Notes: generated by a model from the letters alone, not told the origin. Numbered from the stretch's first letter, positions 35,258-45,625 are shown. The stretch is 64,000 bases of DNA from Kaistia adipata DSM 17808 (GCF_000423225.1 NZ_AUHO01000007.1:310001-374000), one strand, 5' to 3'. Made by a program: numbers and translations.

Positions 35258-36083
35258 GTTCCGATAGAGGCTCGGCTGCGGCACCATCAGTCTCGGCGGT
35301 TGTCGAATGGTCAGCGGCGACTTCGGCTTTCTTCCGTCGTTGCCGCTTCGGAACCCTTCCCTTTATCTCAGCCATTTTGGCTGCTTTCACCCGCTTCTTT
35401 GCCGGGAAAACCATTGAGGCGTGAATGAAATCTTCCAGCGCGGTCGTTAGGGCGTCGACGTCTGCCAGGCTGGGCCGCCATCCCCTATGTGCGGAGGCGC
35501 TACCGGCATCAATCAGTATTTCGATGCTGGCTTTGTCCGCTTCAACAATATGGCCTTTGTTGACGAGGCTCTCCATTTTTTCAGGGAAACTCAGGGCTGG
35601 GTCGACCCCAAGAAGCTCCGCGGCGATATCAAAAGATGTTCTAATCGCGATAGACGCCAGAACCATTAGGTCTGCGTCCAAAGCGCCATAAAGTTCTCTT
35701 AGTGATGCATTGAGAGCATTCGCATTCTTGATGTCGGTTTCGACAATTTGGTGCGAAAACCAATCGGGAATATCTCGCTTAGACCGTGCAGGCCACGTCT
35801 CGATTCGCTCGTTGTACTCGATCATTTCATCGCCTCGGCTATCGTAGCCAAGTTCATAATCTTCTGAATCTGTCGAGACTGATTGCGCAAATACGTGGTC
35901 ACACCCGCGGCACGTCAAGATGTACCAGTCGGTATGCCAGCTGTGATAACCCTCGTCATCGCCGCCAGCTTGCCTGTGATGCCCGCGGACCTCACAGTTT
36001 CGGTCCCCTCCGCAGCTTGAACAGTAGGCCCGAATTATCGTTCCAAGTTCGCTTCGGTGGTCATTTACGCTAGCCTCACCCAT
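35247..36083 (-). CDS. DUF4145 protein with zinc ribbon
   Basis: 278 residues. The N-terminus has a zinc-ribbon pattern (YCSSCGG and, about 35 residues later, CRGCDHVF). The middle (about 110-225) fits DUF4145: LRELYGALDADLMVLASIAI, RTSFDIAAELLG, then a loop and SASAHRGWRPS. DUF4145 is HEPN-related and is often fused or adjacent to restriction and defence proteins. The tail is Lys/Arg-rich. It overlaps the repressor gene by 8 bases, so they are co-transcribed. Confidence 0.7.
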   Translation of the reverse strand: MGEASVNDHRSELGTIIRAYCSSCGGDRNCEVRGHHRQAGGDDEGYHSWHTDWYILTCRGCDHVFAQSVSTDSEDYELGYDSRGDEMIEYNERIETWPARSKRDIPDWFSHQIVETDIKNANALNASLRELYGALDADLMVLASIAIRTSFDIAAELLGVDPALSFPEKMESLVNKGHIVEADKASIEILIDAGSASAHRGWRPSLADVDALTTALEDFIHASMVFPAKKRVKAAKMAEIKGRVPKRQRRKKAEVAADHSTTAETDGAAAEPLSEHGS

Positions 36084-36378
36084 CGTTCTCACTCGTCAGC
36101 TCTTCGGGACTCTTTCCTTCGTCGACAGCAGTCGCCCGGTCCCGCCAGCGCACGCCAGCACCGCCACCATTCTCGGGAATGAACTCGATGCCGGCGGATT
36201 CTAGAGCTTCGATGATCCTCATCACTGTCGCGAAGCTGGTGGCGGGTTCTCCGTCGCTTGCTTCGATCCGTTTGATCGTCGGGACCGACACGCCAGCGGA
36301 CTTTGCCAGCGTTGCCTGATCCATCCTCACGAGGGCGCGTGCCGCTCGGATCTGACCGGCCGAAACTGACTTTGTCAT
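36076..36378 (-). CDS. XRE-family repressor (phage-switch type)
   Basis: 100 residues. The HTH is residues about 10-65 (IRAARALVRMDQATLAKSAG, VSVPTIKRIEASDG), followed by AGIEFIPENGGGAGVRWRDR, the C-terminal segment common in rhizobial XRE regulators. The ATG at 36378 lies 7 bases from the first of three operator-like repeats. The divergent small-gene operon starts beyond them. This layout is that of a repressor controlling itself and an early operon. Confidence 0.82.
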   Translation of the reverse strand: MTKSVSAGQIRAARALVRMDQATLAKSAGVSVPTIKRIEASDGEPATSFATVMRIIEALESAGIEFIPENGGGAGVRWRDRATAVDEGKSPEELTSENDG

Positions 36379-36384
36379 TCGATT

Positions 36385-36455
36385 TTGATCCTTAGGTATC
36401 AAATCCGATCCATAGGTGTTGATCATATAGACCGTTACTGATACATAGGTATCAA
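36385..36455. promoter_or_regulatory. Three 18-bp operator-like sites between repressor and early genes
   Basis: TTGATCCTTAGGTATCAA (36385-36402), CCGATCCATAGGTGTTGA (36405-36422) and CTGATACATAGGTATCAA (36438-36455) share the core GAT-C-TAGGT. Sites 1 and 3 are near-palindromes (TGAT...ATCA). The first two are 20 bp apart by start, the third 33 bp farther. They probably bind the adjacent XRE protein. Confidence 0.7.
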
Positions 36456-36539
36456 TCGCGGTCGAAAAGTTCAACCGTGGCTACCCCGGATAAATCCAGA
36501 TCAGACGCCGGCAACGCTATTGCCGCGAACGGAGAAGCT

Positions 36540-36806
36540 ATGTCCGCCTTCAACCTCTCCGCCATCATGAAGGAAGCCCATGCGCAGGCTCGGCGCTACG
36601 CCAAGCCGGGCCAGTATCGGAAGGCCCTCGTCTGGGCGCTGCGTATGGCCTGGCACGCCGCCAAGAGCGCCGCCCGCTTCGCCGCCGTGCTGATCACCCA
36701 GACGCCCGAACAGCGTCAGCGCTTCGACGCCGCCATGGCCATCGAGGCCAAGGACCGCCTTTCCCACGCCGACCGCCACCAGCTCGCCGAGCTGCGCGCC
36801 GCCTGA
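36540..36806 (+). CDS. Hypothetical early protein 1
   Basis: 88 residues, rich in Ala and Arg, helical (AWHAAKSAARFAAVLITQTP). GGAGAAGCT precedes ATG 36540; an in-frame GTG at 36477 is an alternative. It is the first gene of the run divergent from the repressor. Similar small proteins occur in rhizobial prophages, with no known role. Confidence 0.6.
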   Translation: MSAFNLSAIMKEAHAQARRYAKPGQYRKALVWALRMAWHAAKSAARFAAVLITQTPEQRQRFDAAMAIEAKDRLSHADRHQLAELRAA

Positions 36807-36837
36807 ACCACCAGCCACAGAAGGAGAAGCCACCACC

Positions 36838-36978
36838 ATGACTACCGTCGTCCCCGTCAGTCCTAGGCCTCGGATCATCGAGCCCGACGCCATCGAGCCG
36901 GGCTTCCGGCAGCAGCGCGTCGCCGTCGTGCTGGTCGTCGTCCTGCTGTGCATCCGCCACGAGGAGACGCCGACATGA
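36838..36978 (+). CDS. Hypothetical early protein 2 (46 residues)
   Basis: 46 residues with a short hydrophobic segment (VAVVLVVVLLC, about 28-38) after a polar N-terminus. AAGGAG lies 10 bases upstream of the ATG. The stop overlaps the next ATG (ATGA), which supports translation of this very small gene. Confidence 0.55.
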   Translation: MTTVVPVSPRPRIIEPDAIEPGFRQQRVAVVLVVVLLCIRHEETPT

Positions 36979-37202
36979 CCGCTCGCAAGCCAGCCGCCGG
37001 CCGCATGACTGACCTCAATCTCGCAGACGCCGCCAACGACCTCGGCCACTACATCCGCGCCGCCTGGATGGCCGCCGAGGCGCTGGACGAGCCGCAGGAC
37101 CAGGAGGCTATTCGGATCGTTCTCTATGTCGCCGAGCACAAGCTCGCCGAGATCCAGAACGAGCTGGAACAGCGCCTGCAGACCATGCGGGGTGCAGCAT
37201 GA
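36975..37202 (+). CDS. Hypothetical early protein 3
   Basis: 75 residues, helical, with paired helices (DLGHYIRAAWMAAEALDE, VAEHKLAEIQNELEQR). It is coupled by ATGA on both sides. No family is recognised. Confidence 0.55.
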   Translation: MTARKPAAGRMTDLNLADAANDLGHYIRAAWMAAEALDEPQDQEAIRIVLYVAEHKLAEIQNELEQRLQTMRGAA

Positions 37203-37450
37203 GCACCGCGGCCCCGACCTTCGACGACATCGATGCCAAAGTGCACAACCTTGCCCAGCTCCTCGACACGACCGTCGAGAACCTGATGAACGTGAATTAC
37301 CCGGCCAGCGTCGGCGACATGACGCGGATCTGCGCGCTTCTGATCATCGCCCGCGACATGAGCGTTGCGATGACGCGGGATTTCGAGGCCGCCCTTAGCG
37401 CCTGCGAGGTGAGGCCTCGCAACGTCTCGGCCGAGAGGGCTGCAGCATGA
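37199..37450 (+). CDS. Hypothetical early protein 4
   Basis: 83 residues, helical (AKVHNLAQLLDTTVENLMNV). ATGA overlaps on both sides. No family is recognised. Confidence 0.55.
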   Translation: MSTAAPTFDDIDAKVHNLAQLLDTTVENLMNVNYPASVGDMTRICALLIIARDMSVAMTRDFEAALSACEVRPRNVSAERAAA

Positions 37451-37707
37451 CCGTCAGCAAGCTCGACATTGAAACCGCGATCCATGAAACGATGTCGGTC
37501 GTCATGGCTTTGGCCGAGCTGGTAGAAGCCAGCCTGACAGAGCCCGACCGTCGCGCGGATGGATTCCTGCACTTCGCCATGACACCCGGCCAGGTCGACG
37601 CGCGGCTTGCCATGACGGCGGTCGCCTCGGACAAGGCGGTTGCCCTGCGCGACCTGTTCCAGGCCTACATGCTCGGCGAGCGCGAGCGGAAGGTGGTGAA
37701 GGCATGA
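37447..37707 (+). CDS. Hypothetical early protein 5
   Basis: 86 residues, helical, with an early IETAIHETMSVVMALAELVE segment. ATGA overlaps on both sides. No family is recognised. Confidence 0.55.
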   Translation: MTVSKLDIETAIHETMSVVMALAELVEASLTEPDRRADGFLHFAMTPGQVDARLAMTAVASDKAVALRDLFQAYMLGERERKVVKA

Positions 37708-37949
37708 GCACCGCCCGCGCGAGAGCCGCCGCATATATCGACGCGACCACCGCCGCGGGCCACTCCATGAGCCTGCATCTGGGGTTCTGGCCGGACGGTG
37801 CGCCGGGCTTCCTAACGGCGTTCCACACCGGGCCGAAGTTCGAGCCGCCCGCGACGACTGCGGCACTCGCCGATACCTTTGACCGAGACCGGAAGGCAGA
37901 CAGAAAGGCCCTGAAGGCCGAGCTGATCCGCAGGGGGATGGTGCAATGA
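37704..37949 (+). CDS. Hypothetical early protein 6
   Basis: 81 residues with a beta segment (MSLHLGFWPDGAPGFLTAF) then a charged helix. ATGA overlaps on both sides. No family is recognised. Confidence 0.55.
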   Translation: MSTARARAAAYIDATTAAGHSMSLHLGFWPDGAPGFLTAFHTGPKFEPPATTAALADTFDRDRKADRKALKAELIRRGMVQ

Positions 37950-38062
37950 GCCTCCTGCGCCTTCTTTGCCTCCGCATCCTTTTCCGAGTGGCGTTCAAGC
38001 TGCTCGATGCCGAAGAGCGCGCCCTTGGATTGGCGCCGATAACCAGGGAGCTACGCCGATGA
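37946..38062 (+). CDS. Hypothetical early protein 7 (38 residues)
   Basis: 38 residues with a Leu/Arg-rich, amphipathic N-terminus (MSLLRLLCLRILFRVAFKLL). The overlap with both neighbours by ATGA is the main support. It could be membrane-associated. Confidence 0.5.
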   Translation: MSLLRLLCLRILFRVAFKLLDAEERALGLAPITRELRR

Positions 38063-38379
38063 GCATTCGACCTGACCATCAGAAATTCGCTCTCCCTCCC
38101 GCGCGGGGCGCCCTTGAACTGGAGGCTGAGCGGCTGGCTACCCTGCTCGCTGACACCGAGCGCGACCTGGCGCGACTGCTGGCCATCCTAGACTGGATGG
38201 ACGGCGACGCCGACTGCGAGCCCGAAGAGGGCTGCGAGGATGACGACGCCGAGCCGTCACTCGGGGCGCCGGAGCGACATCCATCTTCGCGGGGACGGGC
38301 CAGGGACTGCACCTGCACGCAGATCCCTTGGGCGGCCGGCAGCGATAGCGACCGAGAGGTTGCGGTTGAGGCCTGCTAA
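38059..38379 (+). CDS. Hypothetical early protein 8, acidic middle
   Basis: 106 residues. A helical first half ends in ILDWMDGDADCEPEEG followed by PSLGAPE, a pattern recurrent in small rhizobial genes. The C-terminal 35 residues look less constrained. It ends 3 bases into the convergent gene at 38376. Confidence 0.55.
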   Translation: MSIRPDHQKFALPPARGALELEAERLATLLADTERDLARLLAILDWMDGDADCEPEEGCEDDDAEPSLGAPERHPSSRGRARDCTCTQIPWAAGSDSDREVAVEAC

Positions 38380-39500
38380 CCTTTGGCGACAATACGCTGG
38401 ATCGCGGCGATTGCGCCGTCTTTCAGCGGGTCCAAATCCTCCACGCATTTGCGCGCCCACTCAAGCCACTCAGAGGCTGGCTTGCCTTCTATCGGCTTGC
38501 TTCCTTCGTGGATCCTGGCCGCCAAGTCATCGATAAAGGAGCGCACTACTTCGGCCTGGCGCCGGTTGGTGGCTGCTTCGATTAGAGCATTCCATCGAGC
38601 CATCTCGCGCTCGGTCTCGATGCGAGCGGCTTCTCGCCTTTGAGTGGCTTCCGCTATCCGATTGGCTCTGGCCTCTCGGCTTTGCTCCTCTTTTTGCTTG
38701 ATGAGCCTCCCGAGCAGGAAGGCAGCCACAATTTCCGGGAAGCAGTCTTCAATTCGTATCGCGGTGGCGTCCTCCCACCTAGAGCGCGGTCCTATCCCAT
38801 ACGTTGTGATTTCGAATGCTAACCTCCCCGTCCGATGGAACACTTGATGCTTGGGCTGCCATAGCCGGCGATAGAGCTCGTCGGTGGGCGGAGGATTATC
38901 AACGAACTCCTGCCGAAGCCTCTCGTTCAGTCTAAAGGCAATCTGGCCGCCGTCGTAGACCGCGGCGAAGTGGCGTGTTGCTGCCAGCTTGATCTCCCAG
39001 CCGCGTTGGAGAAGCTGTTTGAACAGGGCGTCAAGAATTCGAAGTCGACGCTGATCGGTGGCAGTTAACTGCCGGACGCAGACGACTTCGGCCATTGATC
39101 CGTTGGATACCGTCCCAATGTGCTGCAGTCGAAAGTCCACATCGTCGCGCAGACGGGCGATCAACGGATGCGGCTTCCGCAATACTGAAGCGACAGAGGC
39201 TGAACTAACCTCGGAGGCAATGGCTTCCCTATGTGTGTGGGGGATAGCCTCTTCGCTTGGGCGGTTGGGGGGGAGGAATTGGACTCTCTCGACATTCTTC
39301 TTGGATGGCCCAAGCGGCGGTCGGTCGGGGACGGGTTTGCCCGCAGCAATCTTGTTCCAATATCCTAGCGGCGGCAGGGGGATGTCGGCGTTGACGCAAA
39401 TCTGCTTAAGCCGGGCGCTCGTGACTCCAACACTGGCAGCGAGCCGCGTCATCGGCGACTGCCAGACTTCGAGGTATAGCTTCTCTCGGCTCCAGATCAT
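38376..39500 (-). CDS. Conserved element protein of unknown function
   Basis: 374 residues. The N-terminus (MIWSREKLYLEVWQSPMTRL, then VGVTSARLKQICV) looks like a helix-turn-helix with the sequence PPLGYWNKIAAGK directly after it, a combination seen in uncharacterised proteins of alpha- and gammaproteobacterial islands. The middle is beta/alpha, the C-terminal third a long charged coiled coil (QKEEQSREARANRIAEATQR). It is the last gene before the right attachment site; I cannot assign a role. Confidence 0.6.
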   Translation of the reverse strand: MIWSREKLYLEVWQSPMTRLAASVGVTSARLKQICVNADIPLPPLGYWNKIAAGKPVPDRPPLGPSKKNVERVQFLPPNRPSEEAIPHTHREAIASEVSSASVASVLRKPHPLIARLRDDVDFRLQHIGTVSNGSMAEVVCVRQLTATDQRRLRILDALFKQLLQRGWEIKLAATRHFAAVYDGGQIAFRLNERLRQEFVDNPPPTDELYRRLWQPKHQVFHRTGRLAFEITTYGIGPRSRWEDATAIRIEDCFPEIVAAFLLGRLIKQKEEQSREARANRIAEATQRREAARIETEREMARWNALIEAATNRRQAEVVRSFIDDLAARIHEGSKPIEGKPASEWLEWARKCVEDLDPLKDGAIAAIQRIVAKG

Positions 39501-39566
39501 TCGCTCGCTCGTGAACCCGCCTATGAAACCGAGCGCGCCTCATTCGGTCCGGTAGCGGCACTAAAT

Positions 39567-39595
39567 AGGTGGACTGCGAGGTGGATTGGGTGGAT
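39567..39595 (+). repeat. Probable integrase arm-type sites, right end
   Basis: AGGTGGAC (39567), AGGTGGAT (39579, a 12-bp step) and GGGTGGAT (39588) lie 46-74 bases inside the right attachment core. They match in sequence, orientation and 12-bp step the pair beside the integrase at 14432-14451. Confidence 0.55.
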
Positions 39596-39642
39596 GGCTG
39601 TATCAGCATCTCATTGAAAATACATGATTTTTTGAGATGTGA

Positions 39643-39717
<75 letters not shown>

Positions 39718-40246
39718 GCCGGCGGGGGTGCGCCCCGGAATGGCGGTCTTCTGCCACAGCGATGCGGCGGGATCAAGCCGCTCGGCGAAGTTTCCCAGCC
39801 TTTCGCGTGAACGGGGATAAGTCGGCCGCGCCACGAGCGCCGGACGAGCGCTCGCCGGCTCGAAATCCGGGGCGTTTCGGACCCCGTGGAGACTCGGCCA
39901 AGAAGCCGGTGCCGACGCGCGCGGCCACAGCGGCAAGGGCGCAAGACCGGCGAGGGGGCGAGGTCTCGCCACGAAGGGGAGGCGGGGAGGCAGGGCGGCG
40001 ACGCGCTAGCACGAAAGTCGTTCATCGGGATTGACGCGCGGAACGCTTCGGCCCCCGCGTCTATCCGCGTTTTCTCAACGCGAGGCATCCGTCTCTCTTG
40101 AAAGGCAAGCGGGCAGGCCGGGAGGTTCCTGGCCGCTGTGGGCGGTCGTGCTGCAGACGGAAGACGGGATGGCGGCGAGCGTCTATGCTGGCGCCGATCC
40201 GGCCCGCCTTCGCAGGGCCGCCGCGTGAACGAAAACCGTGACGACG
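39718..40246. other. Gene-poor flank between tRNA-Thr and the murA region
   Basis: Long open frames on both strands have arginine- and proline-heavy composition typical of GC-rich shadow frames. I see no gene, repeat or RNA that I can support. The tRNA-Thr promoter should lie near its low-numbered end of this stretch. Confidence 0.45.
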
Positions 40247-40492
40247 ATGACCAATCCCCCGCTGAAGCCCGACAACCCCGCCGCGTCGGCGCCCGAATCC
40301 GAGCGGCCGGGCGAAAAAAGCCAGCCGCCGGCGGACCCGCCCGGCAGCAAGGCCTCGACCCGCGCCGCCCGCGCGGCGCAGGAGGATCGGCTGGCGGCGG
40401 CGCTTCGCGCCAATCTCGCCCGTCGCAAGGCCGCGACGCGCGCGCAGCGCCAGACGGCAGGCCCGGCGGGCGATGACGACGCCGAGGCGTGA
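40247..40492 (+). CDS. Small conserved hypothetical protein upstream of murA
   Basis: 81 residues: a Pro/Ser-rich N-terminus followed by a basic helix AAALRANLARRKAATRAQR, a pattern of small rhizobial proteins of unknown function. The ATG at 40247 has an in-frame GTG nine bases upstream; neither has a strong ribosome site. Confidence 0.5.
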   Translation: MTNPPLKPDNPAASAPESERPGEKSQPPADPPGSKASTRAARAAQEDRLAAALRANLARRKAATRAQRQTAGPAGDDDAEA

Positions 40493-40619
40493 GGCCCTGC
40501 GCCGGCTTTTCCTTGTATCGGCCGCAATCCTGCATTAGAGCGACTGAAATCCGGGGTGGGGCACGCTCGTCGACGCTCGCCGCTGCTCATTACCTTCGCT
40601 TCGAAAGGCTTGGCTGCTC

Positions 40620-41909
<1,290 letters not shown>

Positions 41910-41996
41910 GGGTGGCTTTGCACACGCGGGCTGTTGCGGAGCGGCCACACAGTGACTACCTGTCGGATCAAGTAGAACAGGCCGACAGGTGCTCCC

Positions 41997-42449
41997 ATGG
42001 ATCAGCTTAGACTAGCCGCGTTCGACGCCGAGGACCTCGCCGTCGTCTCCGCGCATGTACAGGACGCGGTGCTGAAGGTTGGCGATATCGCCTTCATTCC
42101 GAAGGAAAAGCGCTTCGCCGGCGTCATCAATCGCTTCGTCTGGGAAAAGCAGCCCCAGGGCAGCGCCGCCAAGAAGAACTGGGAGCGTCGTCGTTCGGGC
42201 TTCCATTTCGACCGCGTGCTGTCCGTGCGCTCGACGGGCATCGACCGCAGCCGTCCCGACGCCGTGCTCGATCTCCTCGCCATCGCCTTCGAGGCAAAGG
42301 ATGAGCCCGCCGGCACGGTCACGCTGATCTTCGCCGGCGGCGGCGCCATCGCGCTCGAGGTCGAGTGCATCGAGGCGGCCGTGCGCGACCTCGGCCCCGC
42401 CTGGGCCACCCAGTGTTGTCCCGAGCACAAGCTCGACGAGACCGCCTGA
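41997..42449 (+). CDS. DUF2948 family protein
   Basis: 150 residues. The opening LRLAAFDAEDLAVVSAHVQD and KEKRFAGVINRFVWE are characteristic of DUF2948, an alphaproteobacterial family that sits between murA and hisD. It is cytoplasmic and of unknown function. The conserved gene order supports the call. Confidence 0.88.
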   Translation: MDQLRLAAFDAEDLAVVSAHVQDAVLKVGDIAFIPKEKRFAGVINRFVWEKQPQGSAAKKNWERRRSGFHFDRVLSVRSTGIDRSRPDAVLDLLAIAFEAKDEPAGTVTLIFAGGGAIALEVECIEAAVRDLGPAWATQCCPEHKLDETA

Positions 42450-42550
42450 CGGCGCTGGATCATCCGGAAGGCTGCCTGCGCTTCCTTGCGGCCTTTCCCC
42501 TCCGCCCGAACCGCGCTAGAGACGTCGCTCTTATCTGAGGAGCCGACGTC

Positions 42551-43843
42551 TTGGCCATTCGCCTGTCCCAAACCGATTCCGATTTCGAGACCCGTTTCCG
42601 CGCGCTCCTGGCGGCGAAGCGCGAGGTGTCGGAGGATGTCGACGCCACGGTGCGCGGCATCCTCGCCGATGTCCGCCATCGCGGCGACGCCGCCGTGCTC
42701 GACTACACGGCGCGGTTCGACCGGATGACGCTCGAGGCCGGGGCGCTGCGCGTCCCGGAGGCGGAGTTCGAGGCGGCGGAGAAGGCCGTCGACGAGAGGA
42801 CCCGCGCCGCGCTGGTGCTGGCGCGCGATCGCATTCGTTCGCACCATGCGCGCCAGAAGCCGGCAGACGACCGCTACACCGACGCGCTCGGCGTCGAGCT
42901 CGGCTCGCGCTGGACGGCGATCGAGGCTGTGGGCCTCTATGTGCCCGGCGGCACCGCGTCCTATCCGAGCTCCGTCCTGATGAACGCGGTTCCCGCCAAG
43001 GTGGCCGGTGTCGATCGCCTTGTCATGGTGGTGCCGACGCCGGACGGCGTCATCAATCCGCTGGTGCTGGTCGCCGCGCGCCTCGCCGGCGTCGACGAGC
43101 TCTACCGCATCGGCGGCGCGCAGGCGGTGGCGGCGCTCGCCTATGGCACCGAGACGATCAAGCCGGTCTACAAGATCGTCGGCCCGGGCAACGCCTATGT
43201 CGCGGCGGCGAAACGCCAGGTCTTCGGCACGGTCGGCATCGACATGATCGCCGGCCCGTCCGAGGTGCTGGTGATCGCCGATGGCGACAATGATCCGGAC
43301 TGGATCGCCGCCGATCTGCTCGCCCAGGCCGAACACGACACCGCCGCGCAGTCGATCCTGATGACCGACGATGCGAAGCTCGCCGATGCGGTCGAGCAGG
43401 CGGTCGAGCGCCAGTTGAAGACGCTCCCGCGTGGCGAAACGGCCGCGGCGAGTTGGCGCGACTACGGCGCCGTCATCGTGGTCTCGTCGCTCGACGACGC
43501 CGTGCCGCTCTCCGACCGGATCGCGCCGGAGCATCTCGAAATCGCCGTCGCCGACCCGGAGCCGCTGGTCGAAAAGGTGCGCAACGCCGGCGCCATCTTC
43601 GTCGGCCGCACCACGCCCGAGGTAATCGGCGACTATGTCGGCGGTTCCAACCACGTGCTGCCGACGGCGCGTTCGGCGCGGTTCTCGTCCGGCCTCTCGG
43701 TGCTCGATTTCATGAAGCGCACCTCGATCCTGCGCACCGGTCCGGAGCAGCTGCGCGTTCTCGGTCCGGCGGCGATCGCGCTGGCCGAGGCCGAGGGCCT
43801 CGGCGCGCATGCCCGCTCGGTGGCGATCCGTCTCAATCTGTAG
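42551..43843 (+). CDS. hisD: Histidinol dehydrogenase
   Basis: 430 residues. It is the zinc enzyme that oxidises histidinol to histidine in two NAD-linked steps. Motifs: [63 protein letters not shown] and SNHVLPT. The start is a TTG at 42551 with GAGGAG 9 bases upstream. It is not clustered with other his genes, as is common in this order. Confidence 0.96.
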   Translation: MAIRLSQTDSDFETRFRALLAAKREVSEDVDATVRGILADVRHRGDAAVLDYTARFDRMTLEAGALRVPEAEFEAAEKAVDERTRAALVLARDRIRSHHARQKPADDRYTDALGVELGSRWTAIEAVGLYVPGGTASYPSSVLMNAVPAKVAGVDRLVMVVPTPDGVINPLVLVAARLAGVDELYRIGGAQAVAALAYGTETIKPVYKIVGPGNAYVAAAKRQVFGTVGIDMIAGPSEVLVIADGDNDPDWIAADLLAQAEHDTAAQSILMTDDAKLADAVEQAVERQLKTLPRGETAAASWRDYGAVIVVSSLDDAVPLSDRIAPEHLEIAVADPEPLVEKVRNAGAIFVGRTTPEVIGDYVGGSNHVLPTARSARFSSGLSVLDFMKRTSILRTGPEQLRVLGPAAIALAEAEGLGAHARSVAIRLNL

Positions 43844-43880
43844 CAGGATCGGCCGCCGATCGATGAAAGCGGATCCAACC

Positions 43881-44372
43881 ATGGCCGAAGCGACGGCTCC
43901 CGAGATCGATGGCCGGCTGGTCGCCGTCGATCTCGACGGCGCGACGCTCGGCCGTGCCTCGGCCGATGTCGACCACGAGCGCAAGATCGCCATCTACGAC
44001 CTGATCGAGGACAATCGCTTCACGCTGCCGGAGCATCCGGTCAGCCGCTACCGGCTGCATCTCTCCATCCGCGAGAACCGGCTGGTCTTCGACGTGCGCG
44101 ACGAGGCGGACGCGCCGCTCATCCTGCATGCGCTGTCGCTGACGCCGCTCCGCAAGATCGTGCGCGACTATTTCCTGATCTGCGACAGCTACTATGCCGC
44201 GATCCGTACCGCGACGCCGAGCCAGATCGAGACGATCGACATGGGCCGGCGCGGCGTGCATGACGATGGCTCGCGCCTCTTGATGCAGCGGCTTGCCGGC
44301 AAGATCCTGGTCGATTTCGAGACGGCGCGGCGCCTGTTCACGCTGATCTGCGCCCTGCACTGGAAAGGCTGA
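43881..44372 (+). CDS. UPF0262 family protein
   Basis: 163 residues from ATG 43881 (an in-frame ATG at 43863 is also possible). The opening [20 protein letters not shown] and [14 protein letters not shown], and [20 protein letters not shown], identify UPF0262, a conserved alphaproteobacterial family of unknown function located after hisD. It is followed at 2 bases by the phosphatase gene. Confidence 0.9.
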   Translation: MAEATAPEIDGRLVAVDLDGATLGRASADVDHERKIAIYDLIEDNRFTLPEHPVSRYRLHLSIRENRLVFDVRDEADAPLILHALSLTPLRKIVRDYFLICDSYYAAIRTATPSQIETIDMGRRGVHDDGSRLLMQRLAGKILVDFETARRLFTLICALHWKG

Positions 44373-44374
44373 GC

Positions 44375-44854
44375 TTGGCCGCCGCCGACGCTCCGGGTGT
44401 GCTTCCCTCCCGCGACGCGCGGCCACCGGGCGCCGTGCTGTTCGTCTGCGGCATGAACGCGATCCGCTCGCCGATGGCGGCGGCGCTCGCCGGCCAGCTG
44501 TTCCCGCGCCTCTATGTCGCCTCGGCCGGGGTGCGCAAGGGCGATCCGGACCCGTTCGTGCCGGTTGTCATGGAGGAGAGCGGGCTCGATCTCTCGCGCC
44601 ACCGGCCGCAGACGATCGAAGACCTCGAGGACATGAATTTCGATCTCGTCGTGACGCTGTCGCCGCAGGCGCATCACCGCGCGCTCGAGCTGACGCGGAC
44701 GATGGCGGTGGAGGTCGAATACTGGCCGATGCCCGATCCCACCCTCGTCTCCGGCACGCGCGAGCAGATCCTCGACGCCTATCGCGACGTGCGCGACCAG
44801 CTGCGCGCGCGGATCAAGGCGCGCTTCGGCTGGGCGCCGCTGCCGAGCGGCTAG
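44375..44854 (+). CDS. Low-molecular-weight phosphatase-like protein
   Basis: 159 residues. The P-loop Cys25-G-M-N-A-I-Arg31-Ser fits the CX5R(S) motif of low-molecular-weight tyrosine phosphatases and arsenate reductases, and WPMPDPT carries the general-acid aspartate. A TTG start lies 2 bases after the previous stop. Its position before maf is conserved; the substrate is unknown. Confidence 0.85.
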   Translation: MAAADAPGVLPSRDARPPGAVLFVCGMNAIRSPMAAALAGQLFPRLYVASAGVRKGDPDPFVPVVMEESGLDLSRHRPQTIEDLEDMNFDLVVTLSPQAHHRALELTRTMAVEVEYWPMPDPTLVSGTREQILDAYRDVRDQLRARIKARFGWAPLPSG

Positions 44855-44990
44855 GGCGGGCGGGGCCGGGCGGGGCGATGCCGGCGCTGTTCCCTTGAGG
44901 GGGCAATTCGGCTACGTTCCGCCGCGCGTCGCTCGCCGCAATTCCGGCGGTTCAGGCGGCGTTTCCTTCGATTCTCGACCGGACGGTAGA

Positions 44991-45614
44991 ATGACAGGCC
45001 CCCCCAAACTCCTGCTTGCATCGGGCAGCCCGCGACGGCTGCAACTCCTCGCCCAGGCAGGACTGGAACCGGACAGCCTGTTGCCGACCTCGGTCGACGA
45101 GACGCCGCTGAAGAACGAGCTGCCGCGCAGCCTCGCCAAGCGTCTCGCCCGCAGCAAGGCGGACGCGGCGCGCGCCATGGCTGCGCGCACGCCCGATTTC
45201 GCCGACAGCTACATCCTCGCCGCCGACACCGTCGTCGCCGTCGGCCGGCGCATCCTGCCCAAGGCCGAGTTCCACGACCAGGCGGCGGACTGCATCCGCC
45301 TGCTCTCGGGGCGCTCGCACCGGGTCTACACGGCGGTTTGCCTGCTGACGCCGAAGGGCGCCGTGCGCCAGCGCCTGGTCGAGACCAAGGTGCGCTTCAA
45401 GCGGCTTGGAAGGCCGGAGATCGAGACCTATCTCGGTTCGGGAGAGTGGCGCGACAAGGCGGGCGGCTACGCCATCCAGGGCATAGCCGGCACCTTCGTC
45501 GTCAAGCTGGTCGGCTCCTACACGTCGGTGGTCGGCCTGCCGCTCTTCGAAACCATCGCGATGCTCGACGGGGAGGGCTACCCCGTCCGCAAGGGCTGGC
45601 TCGGGCCGGCCTGA
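44991..45614 (+). CDS. maf: Maf-like nucleotide pyrophosphatase
   Basis: 207 residues. [14 protein letters not shown] (nucleotide site), [11 protein letters not shown] (catalytic aspartate region), [13 protein letters not shown] and VVGLPLFE are the Maf signatures. These enzymes hydrolyse non-canonical nucleoside triphosphates and influence septum formation. In this group infA normally lies directly upstream, but only 136 bases separate maf from the phosphatase gene and no IF-1 frame is present. Confidence 0.93.
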   Translation: MTGPPKLLLASGSPRRLQLLAQAGLEPDSLLPTSVDETPLKNELPRSLAKRLARSKADAARAMAARTPDFADSYILAADTVVAVGRRILPKAEFHDQAADCIRLLSGRSHRVYTAVCLLTPKGAVRQRLVETKVRFKRLGRPEIETYLGSGEWRDKAGGYAIQGIAGTFVVKLVGSYTSVVGLPLFETIAMLDGEGYPVRKGWLGPA

Positions 45615-45625
45615 CGAGGAAGACC

